In this document: in pieces, positions 46,988 through 53,338 of the stretch
How the letters are laid out: every line of letters begins with the position of its first letter
Position numbering within the stretch: the stretch's first letter is position 1
Source of the DNA: Aliagarivorans taiwanensis DSM 22990
GTDB lineage: Bacteria > Pseudomonadota > Gammaproteobacteria > Enterobacterales > Celerinatantimonadaceae
Direction of reading: 5' to 3'
Length of the DNA: 64,000 nt
NCBI RefSeq assembly: GCF_000429505.1
Contig: NZ_AUBZ01000003.1
Coordinates: 62,001 to 126,000 of the forward strand
Made by a program: the position numbers and the translations under genes
Notes under the pieces: generated by a model
Seen by the model: only the letters and a program-made list of their open reading frames with translations
What the model was told of the DNA's origin: nothing
Database searches by the model: none

Positions 46988-47938
46988 TTACAGGTGAGCA
47001 GCGATCTGCTGCTCCAGTTTTTCTTGGTCGATGGCAAAGTTGCGAATACCTTCGGCCAACTTCTCCACCGCCATGGCATCTTGGTTGTGCTGCCACAAAA
47101 ACTCAGATTCTGACAGCGCGGTAGGCGCTGCTTGCACCTCGCTGGCAGGCTTAAGAGCGACCTCAAGGGTGCCCTCGGTGTTCGCTAGCTCATCGAGTAG
47201 TGCCGGGCTGATGGTCAGGCGGTCACAGCCAGCTAAGGAGAGGATCTCACCGCTGTTGCGGAAGCTCGCGCCCATCACCACAGTGCTGTAACCGTGCTTT
47301 TTGTAGAAGTCATAGATGCCTTTCACCGACTGTACGCCCGGGTCGTTATCACCGGAGTAGTCTGCAGGCTGGTTCTTGTTGTACCAATCGAGGATCCGGC
47401 CCACGAACGGTGAAATCAGAAATACGCCGGCCTCTGCACAAGCGCGCGCCTGAGCGAACGAGAACAACAGGGTCAGGTTACAGTTGATGCCTTCCTTCTC
47501 CAGCTGCTCAGCGGCTCGGATTCCCTGCCAAGTCGATGCCAACTTGATCAGAATGCGCTGCTTATCGATGCCTTGCTGTTGATACATCGCAATCAGCTTA
47601 CGGGCTCGCGCCACGCTGGCCTCGGTGTCGTAAGAGAGGCGTGCATCCACTTCGCTGGATACCCGACCCGGAACGATAGCCAGTAGCTTTTGACCAATCG
47701 CTACCGCCAGATAATCGGCGGCGTCGAGTAATTGCTGCTGACGATCAGATGATTGCTGCTTGGCCCAGCTAGCGGCCTGCTCAATCATTGCAGCACCTTG
47801 CTCGCTTTGCAGGGCGTTGAGAATCAGTGAGGGGTTGGTGGTGGCGTCTTCGGCTTGGTAGTCGGCGATGGCGTTGAAATCGCCGCTATCGGCAACCACT
47901 ACGGTGTGTTGTTTTAACTGCTCTAACAGGCTTGTCAT
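46988..47938 (-). CDS. tal: Transaldolase
   Basis: Non-oxidative pentose phosphate pathway: moves a dihydroxyacetone unit between sugar phosphates. 316 residues of the TalA/TalB type: [26 protein letters not shown] at 15-40, the Schiff-base lysine in [24 protein letters not shown] near 127-150, [34 protein letters not shown] near 153-186, and [11 protein letters not shown] near 222-232. On the same strand upstream of nupC, so ribose phosphate made by the deo enzymes can enter central metabolism here. Confidence 0.96.
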   Translation of the reverse strand: MTSLLEQLKQHTVVVADSGDFNAIADYQAEDATTNPSLILNALQSEQGAAMIEQAASWAKQQSSDRQQQLLDAADYLAVAIGQKLLAIVPGRVSSEVDARLSYDTEASVARARKLIAMYQQQGIDKQRILIKLASTWQGIRAAEQLEKEGINCNLTLLFSFAQARACAEAGVFLISPFVGRILDWYNKNQPADYSGDNDPGVQSVKGIYDFYKKHGYSTVVMGASFRNSGEILSLAGCDRLTISPALLDELANTEGTLEVALKPASEVQAAPTALSESEFLWQHNQDAMAVEKLAEGIRNFAIDQEKLEQQIAAHL

Positions 47939-48033
47939 GGCAAATTCCTTCTAACCAGACGAATTACTTTGCGTCTTTGGCTGGTGGTTGGCCAAGCCGT
48001 GTAGGGCCCAGCCTATTGAATATAGTCGGTGTG

Positions 48034-48192
48034 TTACGAGACCAGGGTTTTAAACAAGATACCGCCTAAATAAACCCCTACGATGCCCATAATTCCCGAC
48101 AATACTGGTGGCGCAGGAAGCGGCAATTTCAATGCGCTAAACAGCGCGCCTACCACTAAACCTGCTGCTGTTGCTGTTGCTATTTCACCCAT
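48034..48192 (-). CDS. XapX-domain membrane microprotein
   Basis: A 52-residue protein read directly from the minus strand: MGEIATATAAGLVVGALFSA and so on to the stop at 48034. It has two short hydrophobic helices with KLPLPAPPVLSGIMGIVGVYLGG between and in the second, which is the XapX pattern (glycine-rich helix, then PxPAPP and a second helix). AGAAGGA lies eight bases upstream of the ATG. XapX proteins are small membrane proteins found near xanthosine or other uptake genes; their role is unknown. It lies upstream of tal on the same strand. Confidence 0.8.
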   Translation of the reverse strand: MGEIATATAAGLVVGALFSALKLPLPAPPVLSGIMGIVGVYLGGILFKTLVS

Positions 48193-48272
48193 TACGATGG
48201 TCCTTCTATTGAGATTAAAATCCGTCTTCGCGCGAGATGAGGGGATTCTAGGAATGCCAGCGTCACCAACAG

Positions 48273-48286
48273 GTGATCTTGATCAC
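48273..48286. promoter_or_regulatory. CRP/FNR-type palindrome between xapX-like and transposase-like genes
   Basis: GTGATCTTGATCAC is a perfect palindrome apart from the central pair. It fits the CRP core GTGA-six bases-TCAC and also the FNR core TGAT-four bases-ATCA. It lies 81 bases before the xapX-like ATG and 46 bases before the first ATG of the rightward transposase-like gene. Confidence 0.65.
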
Positions 48287-48331
48287 GCATTTCGGTAGAG
48301 TAGCGCTGCAAATATAGGCAATTTACCTAAT

Positions 48332-49753
48332 ATGTTGAAAAGGGATTCTTCCAGAACACGGATGTTGGAATTTAGACGCAGTTTTAACTGCTGTAAGTCC
48401 TTCGGCTGCAGCAACCTCGGACGGGTAAATAGCCCCGATTACACCCACGACAGCTACCATCTAGGCTTTCGCGCCTTGCATTGCCAACGCTGCGGTAGCT
48501 ACCCGCCATGGGTCGACGATGCCAGCGTTAGCCAGCTACTTAGCCAATTGCTAAATCAGCACTTTCAGCCGCGCGTAAATACTTGCCCCAACTGCGCCCC
48601 ACGCCTGCTGATAGACCAAAATCCCGATTTCCAGCACTACGGCCGCACTGGTGCGGGTAATCCCCGGGTGCGCTGCAAAAGCTGCCACAAGGTCTACACC
48701 CTCGGCCGGTGGACGGTGAATGAGCATATGCCAGCGATTTTGCTCGCGTTAGCCTCCGCCACACCGCCGCTGCAGACCATGCAGCAGCTGGAGATTGCTC
48801 CCAAGATCTACTATCAACTGCTCAACCGTCTCGCGCAGGGCCTGCGCAGCTGGAGCCGCGAGCAGGAGTTGAAGCTCAAACAGCGGCCGGTGCAGCGGCT
48901 ACTCAGTGAAAGCCAAGTGCTCAAATTCTGCGGTAACCGCGGGCTGTGGACGCTGGCCAGCGCCGACGCCGACAGCGGCTATATCTTGCTGCATAGCCAC
49001 AACGCCAGCCATCAGCCAATGTCGGTTGAAGGTGTTTATCAGAGCAAGCCAGACTCGCGCTTGGCTCAGTTTGATGAGCTGTCTATCTTGCAAGCACTCC
49101 GGCAGCGTTATGATCAGACCATGCAGCGCAGCCATTTCGAAGAACTCAACCTCGGCGAGTTGCAATCGCTGCGCTGCGGCTATCTGGCCAAGCCGGCCCT
49201 GCTCGCCTACGCCCACTTTCAGGCACTGCGAGTATTTAGCGATAGCCACCAGCATATCCATCACTACCTCGAGCAAGAGAGCTGTATCCGAGGAGCGGCT
49301 CTGATGGGCTGCGCTGAGCGCATTCACACCAAGCTTGCCGAGGTGTTCTACATTATCCGCCATCAGCAGGGGGAAACGGCGATACCGCCGGAGGGGCATA
49401 ATGTCGGCTGGTGGAACGATCGCTGGTATCCGGACGAGTTTGGCGCCTACTGCCCGATTACCTCACGCCACCATTACACCCATCCGTTTAAACTTGCCGC
49501 TGCCAGAGCCTGTGAGGACTTCTTCTCCTATGTTCGCCAACAGGTGCCCACCCAACTTAAAAGTCTGGCACCGCTGGAGTCACTGTTTGAAGTGGCGCGC
49601 TGCCTGTTTAACTACTGCCATAGCGATAACCTTGGGCAGAGCCCAGCGATGCGCGCTGGCTTGGTGAGTGAGTGCCTTACGCCAGAGCAGCTGCTTAACA
49701 CAGTGGCCGCAGCACTTGCAGGCGAAGAAGCGGGATCAAAAAAGGGCGACTAA
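48332..49753 (+). CDS. Zinc-ribbon protein related to DDE transposases, probably domesticated
   Basis: 473 residues. The N-terminal part holds several Cys pairs (NCCKSFGC near 19-26, HCQRCGS near 50-56, NTCPNCAP near 83-90 and VRCKSCHKVYTLGRW near 113-127), the last resembling the zinc ribbon of InsA/IS1-type transposases. A helical region near 130-180 could be a helix-turn-helix. The C-terminal part has widely spaced acidic residues in suitable settings (SADADSGYILLHSH, RVFSDSHQHIHHYLEQ and RACEDFFSYVRQQ) that look like a DDE triad. No terminal inverted repeats or target duplication were found. The start is uncertain (ATG at 48332 or 48362, both with weak ribosome binding sites). A transposase origin is inferred; a cellular role is possible. 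Confidence 0.6.
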   Translation: MLKRDSSRTRMLEFRRSFNCCKSFGCSNLGRVNSPDYTHDSYHLGFRALHCQRCGSYPPWVDDASVSQLLSQLLNQHFQPRVNTCPNCAPRLLIDQNPDFQHYGRTGAGNPRVRCKSCHKVYTLGRWTVNEHMPAILLALASATPPLQTMQQLEIAPKIYYQLLNRLAQGLRSWSREQELKLKQRPVQRLLSESQVLKFCGNRGLWTLASADADSGYILLHSHNASHQPMSVEGVYQSKPDSRLAQFDELSILQALRQRYDQTMQRSHFEELNLGELQSLRCGYLAKPALLAYAHFQALRVFSDSHQHIHHYLEQESCIRGAALMGCAERIHTKLAEVFYIIRHQQGETAIPPEGHNVGWWNDRWYPDEFGAYCPITSRHHYTHPFKLAAARACEDFFSYVRQQVPTQLKSLAPLESLFEVARCLFNYCHSDNLGQSPAMRAGLVSECLTPEQLLNTVAAALAGEEAGSKKGD

Positions 49754-49764
49754 ATGTCGCCCTT
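49737..49764 (-). terminator. Terminator of tsx, overlapping the 3' end of the transposase-like gene
   Basis: AAGGGCGAC (49742-49750), loop TAAAT, GTCGCCCTT (49756-49764). On the minus strand the stem is followed by a T run, a standard terminator 22 bases after the tsx stop. Its left arm encodes the last residues (KKGD) of the rightward gene, whose TAA stop is in the loop. Confidence 0.9.
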
Positions 49765-49785
49765 GAAGTTTACTAAGCCAATTGC

Positions 49786-50625
49786 TTAGAACTTGTAGGT
49801 CGCTGAGAAGTAGTGGCCGAGGCCAGTTGCATCAACCTGTTGTCCGGGAACGAAAGAAGCAGCTCCATCTTCTTGGCCATATACATCGTAAAAGTATTTC
49901 GCGCCGTAACCCAAAGCAAAGCGATCTGAGTGCCAGTAGAGACCGAAGAACGCAGCGCCACCAGAAGATACACGACCAGCTTGATCGCTGTAATCACTCG
50001 CACCAAACAAGTGGTCCCAGTATCCTTGGAATGACACGAAGCTACCATTCTCTAGGAAGTAGAATGGCTTAAACCAGTTCATCGAAAATTGATAACCATT
50101 GAACTTGCCTTCATCGGGGTTGCCGAAGTTCTTCGCGCTATAACGAGCAAACAGGTTCATACCAGTTTTACCCAGCCACGGTACGTTTACATCAGCACCG
50201 ACACCGATAAAGTGCTCTTGCAAGTTGGAGTCAAAGTTGTTGAGGCTAGAGATGTACCACTCTTGAACTGGGCCTACTGACAGGTCCTTATTAAACAAGT
50301 AATCCAGAGACATACGCGGAGCAAACTTCATGAACAGACCGCCTGTTTCATGTTTGCTACTGCTGCTGCTGTCGGTGATATCAAACACATCGACGTAGCC
50401 GTACAGATCGAACAAGCCGGAGCGGCCGCCAAACTCCATTTCTAGGTAGGTGTCTTTGTAATCCTGACCATCAAAGGTTGGCTTCTGATCGATGGTATGC
50501 ATGATGTTGAACTGGAACCACTTGTAGTCGTTCGCGTGGATTCCGTCTTCGGGCACTTCTGCCGCGTTTACGCTAAACGCGCCTAAGGTTAGCGCGCCAG
50601 CTGCAATTAAACCTAACTTATTCAT
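49786..50625 (-). CDS. tsx: Tsx-type outer-membrane nucleoside channel
   Basis: 279 residues from the ATG at 50625 (AGGGAA upstream), a signal peptide ending FSVNAAE, then a barrel of the Tsx/OmpK family: ANDYKWFQFNIMHTIDQKPTFDGQDYKDTYLEMEFGGRSGLFDLYGYVDVFD near residues 31-82. It ends in a terminal Phe strand (HYFSATYKF). It lets nucleosides cross the outer membrane and fits the nupC-add-deo operon 3 kb away. A CRP-like site lies about 100 bases upstream, consistent with the known CRP control of tsx in E. coli. Confidence 0.92.
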   Translation of the reverse strand: MNKLGLIAAGALTLGAFSVNAAEVPEDGIHANDYKWFQFNIMHTIDQKPTFDGQDYKDTYLEMEFGGRSGLFDLYGYVDVFDITDSSSSSKHETGGLFMKFAPRMSLDYLFNKDLSVGPVQEWYISSLNNFDSNLQEHFIGVGADVNVPWLGKTGMNLFARYSAKNFGNPDEGKFNGYQFSMNWFKPFYFLENGSFVSFQGYWDHLFGASDYSDQAGRVSSGGAAFFGLYWHSDRFALGYGAKYFYDVYGQEDGAASFVPGQQVDATGLGHYFSATYKF

Positions 50626-50711
50626 CCGTGTATTCCCTGTGGTTATTTTAATGGAACTCAACGCAACATTTGCTGTCACGTGCAGCACAGTCTAAGCATA
50701 GGCAAGAACTC

Positions 50712-50733
50712 GAATATGAGGTCGATCACAGAA
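50712..50733 (-). promoter_or_regulatory. CRP-like site upstream of tsx
   Basis: On the minus strand: TGTGA, six bases, TCATA (50715-50730), one mismatch to the TGTGA-N6-TCACA core. It lies 90-105 bases before the tsx ATG. CRP activation of tsx is established in E. coli; the site here is an inference. Confidence 0.6.
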
Positions 50734-50787
50734 AGTTTTTATATTTGTAAAAAAAAATTAAAAGTTAACCAGATGTGTGGAGAGAAT

Positions 50788-51600
50788 TTAATCGCTTGCA
50801 CCAACCAGACGCAGCGCGTTTTGCGTGTTGCACCATAGCGCCTCTTTTAGCTGCTCGGCAGGCTCATCGCGCAACTCGCACAGTATCTGGAAGATCTGCG
50901 GCAGATTGAGCGGGGTATTGTGGTCGGTTTCCATTTGATACAGCGGCATATCCGGCGCATCGGTTTCCAGCACCAAGGCATCCAATGGCAGACGCTTGAT
51001 CGCCTTGCGGGTCTTCTCGGAGCGCGGCCAGGTGATAGTGCCGCCAATCCCCAGCTTAAAACCTAGGTCGACGAAACGCGCCGCTTGCTGATAGCTGCCA
51101 CTAAAGGCGTGGATGATGCCGCCATAGGCCGCTTGCTGCTGCCTAAGCACCTTTGCGCAGCGGTCATGTTCGCGCACCGAGTGAACAATTATCGGAAGCT
51201 GATGGGTATTGGCCAGTGAAACTTGGCGGCGAAAGGCCAACTCTTGAAAATCCAGGCTCTCTTTAAAGCGCCCATCCAAACCACACTCGCCCCACGCGCT
51301 GACCTGATGGCGCTGCTCGGCCACCAGCAGGGCACAATCCTCCAAGGCTAGCTCAAGCGCGGTCTGGTTATGATCGTCAGGCAGGAAACAAGGGTGGTAG
51401 CCAAGGGCGATATAAACCGGCTGCTGCGCTTTTATTGCCAACAGAGTTTGCCAGTTGTCTGGCCCCACTGAGGGAATCAGAAAATCACGGATGCCCGCTT
51501 TGTGAAAAGCCGCGAGATGGGTATCGAGAGACGCGCCGAACGGGGCAAAGTCGAGGTGGCAGTGGCTATCAAAAAAGCCGCGCTCAATCTTGTTTGTCAT
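50788..51600 (-). CDS. TatD family metal-dependent deoxyribonuclease (YjjV-like)
   Basis: 270 residues from the ATG at 51600. The TIM-barrel metal sites are FFDSHCHLDF at 9-18 (two His), VSAWGECGLD near 97-106 (Glu), LPIIVHSVREHD near 134-145 (His), GGIIHAFSGS near 156-165 (His) and LVLETDAPDMPL near 206-217 (Asp). The YjjV subgroup is suggested by nearness to the deo genes, as yjjV lies close to deoC in E. coli. Its first 17 bases overlap the small gene upstream. Confidence 0.9.
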   Translation of the reverse strand: MTNKIERGFFDSHCHLDFAPFGASLDTHLAAFHKAGIRDFLIPSVGPDNWQTLLAIKAQQPVYIALGYHPCFLPDDHNQTALELALEDCALLVAEQRHQVSAWGECGLDGRFKESLDFQELAFRRQVSLANTHQLPIIVHSVREHDRCAKVLRQQQAAYGGIIHAFSGSYQQAARFVDLGFKLGIGGTITWPRSEKTRKAIKRLPLDALVLETDAPDMPLYQMETDHNTPLNLPQIFQILCELRDEPAEQLKEALWCNTQNALRLVGASD

Positions 51601-51733
51601 GCTCGCGGGGAATGCAACTGCGACAAGGCTTGTCCAGCCCATTACGCGCCAACCAAAGGTCATAGCGGGCAAGCGCACGCTTGCAGTAGCTATAGAACCG
51701 TTTCAGTGGATTGGCCGGGGAAAGATGTGACAT
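51584..51733 (-). CDS. Small basic protein, DUF5363-like
   Basis: A 49-residue protein read from the minus strand, beginning MSHLSPANPLKRFYSYCKRA and ending in CIPREHDKQD. The core ALARYDLWLARNGLDKPCRSC recalls the DUF5363 pattern (RYDxWxxxxGL then Cys and Pro) seen upstream of TatD genes in Vibrio; this match is from memory. AAGGAG lies 12 bases before the ATG. The 3' end overlaps the TatD gene by 17 bases, pointing to one transcript. Confidence 0.7.
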   Translation of the reverse strand: MSHLSPANPLKRFYSYCKRALARYDLWLARNGLDKPCRSCIPREHDKQD

Positions 51734-51812
51734 TTTTAGAATATTCTCCTTAGCTGGCAGGCAATGTTATCGCGTTGCCTGCGGCATATCGGCTAAGTTT
51801 ACCATCTACACA

Positions 51813-52958
51813 TCACAAACCAAGGCGGTGACTCTTGGGCCGCACAGAGAACCCGCGAGAAAAACGTCGAACCAAACAGCCACTCACCCACCAAAGCAAT
51901 GAGGTTGTCATGATGGATAGATAGCCATCTAGGGCGTAGTGCCAGCCTAAATAGACAGAGCCTATCTGAATAACTACCAAAAACAGCCATGCCAGCAGCG
52001 CCCAGGTTCGCTTTATAGCGCTTAAGCTAATAGCCACCAAAGCCGCCATGGAGACATGCATACTCGGCATCGCCGAGATCCCCGGCCCAAGCAACTCAGA
52101 GTTTTCGATATAACCTGTCAGGAGTTTTTCTTGTAGCACTATCGATAACAACCCAGAGTGACTACCTTCCGATAACAGTATTTGATGGTGGCTTTGCAGG
52201 GATTGAAACAGCTCTGCATAGTAGCCATTTCCACCGAAGAAGAAATCGTAGTAACAAGGCCCTGCCGAAGACAGCAGCAAAGCGACGATATTGCCATTGA
52301 CCAGCCAACACAGCACAAAGGCGAGAGCGGCTTGGGCGCGCCACCGAGGCGCCAACGAAGAAAAGCAAAATGCACAATGAAAGCCCCACACTACAAAGAA
52401 CCAGATCCAATAGCATTGACTCAAAAAGCTGGCCCACGCTTTCCCGGGCATAAGCGCATGCACTAGGCGCCATGGGTCGTGCCCAAAGTGCAGCGCCCGG
52501 TCCCACTCAATCAATATAGGGTCGAGATAGAAAGGCTGAATCGTGCTCAGCTCAGGTTTGAATGAAGAGTAAGCGCTGTAAACCCATGTGGTAACCACAA
52601 ACAGCACAAGTCGAACAATGACATCCGAAGTATCGCTGAGCCGCGCCCAATAGCCACTCAGTGGAGAGCTAAGGGGGGAAGGGCGCAAACGAACAACGTT
52701 GCTCACCACCGACAGCAGATAATGTCCAAGCCCAGCGAGAACAACGCATATCAACACCGTCGCTTTGTAACGCGTCAGTGAAAAGGTGCTTTCGGGAGAT
52801 AGCTCACGCTGCAACAGCGAGATGACATAAATCAACAACAGCGACGACAGAATCACGCCGATAAACTCGGCATGCCTGGCCGGCCAACCGGATACCCAAA
52901 ACTCCGCTAAATCTCCGTTCCGACGGCCATAACTCAGCCTTGACGCGTCTTCACTCAC
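51813..52958 (-). CDS. PAP2/AUR1-like membrane phosphatase or phosphotransferase
   Basis: 381 residues with about eight membrane helices. The AUR1-type PAP2 signature is present: SAGPCYYDFFFG near 230-241, AMPSMHVSMAALVA near 297-310 (catalytic His) and LGWHYALDGYLSI near 340-352 (second His, Asp). Such enzymes transfer or remove phosphate-linked head groups of lipids; the substrate is unknown. GTG start, overlapping the OmpA-domain gene stop by four bases, so the two are translationally coupled. Confidence 0.82.
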   Translation of the reverse strand: MSEDASRLSYGRRNGDLAEFWVSGWPARHAEFIGVILSSLLLIYVISLLQRELSPESTFSLTRYKATVLICVVLAGLGHYLLSVVSNVVRLRPSPLSSPLSGYWARLSDTSDVIVRLVLFVVTTWVYSAYSSFKPELSTIQPFYLDPILIEWDRALHFGHDPWRLVHALMPGKAWASFLSQCYWIWFFVVWGFHCAFCFSSLAPRWRAQAALAFVLCWLVNGNIVALLLSSAGPCYYDFFFGGNGYYAELFQSLQSHHQILLSEGSHSGLLSIVLQEKLLTGYIENSELLGPGISAMPSMHVSMAALVAISLSAIKRTWALLAWLFLVVIQIGSVYLGWHYALDGYLSIMTTSLLWWVSGCLVRRFSRGFSVRPKSHRLGL

Positions 52959-53290
52959 CTTTGACTCCTGATTTCCACCCGCCGATTAAGCGCCCTCCCA
53001 TGCTCGCTAGCATTATCAGCGATCGGCATTGATTTTCCATAACTTTTCACCACAAAACGCCTATCGAAAAAGGCTTCGTGTTGCATCGCATCACGCACGC
53101 CTTCAGCCCTTCTTGCCGCGAGAGCCAAGTTATAACTGTCACTCCCAAGGCTACAAGTATGTCCTTCCACCGCAATCACCTCACTAAAGTCCTCAGGGCT
53201 TAGCTGAGCAAGTACTTGCCGAGAGGCCTTGGACAACTTCGCCTTATCGAGGTCAAAATACACGGTGGCAGTTAACTGTTGCTCGCTCAT
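52955..53290 (-). CDS. OmpA-like C-terminal domain, apparently 5'-truncated
   Basis: 111 residues, almost only an OmpA/MotB peptidoglycan-binding domain: TVYFDLDKAKLSKAS, VEGHTCSLGSDSYNLALAARRAEGVRD, PIADNASEHGRALNRRVEI. It has no signal peptide, although this domain works in the periplasm. It aligns without a gap to the OmpA-like protein of the Tad operon (57257-57853) with about half of the residues identical. The in-frame codons before its only usable ATG (about 53291-53356) continue that similarity, including a Cys at the same distance from VYFD. An in-frame TAG then blocks further extension. Probably a decayed paralogue. The call is CDS because the domain itself is intact. Confidence 0.7.
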   Translation of the reverse strand: MSEQQLTATVYFDLDKAKLSKASRQVLAQLSPEDFSEVIAVEGHTCSLGSDSYNLALAARRAEGVRDAMQHEAFFDRRFVVKSYGKSMPIADNASEHGRALNRRVEIRSQR

Positions 53291-53338
53291 GCGAGCCTGG
53301 GAGTCACACTGCTCATGGCCCGCCGCATCAGGTAAGGC

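Noticed and set aside
48250-49800. Complete insertion sequence around the transposase-like gene
   Set aside because: Comparison of both flanks shows no terminal inverted repeats and no target-site duplication; the 3' hairpin is a terminator for tsx.
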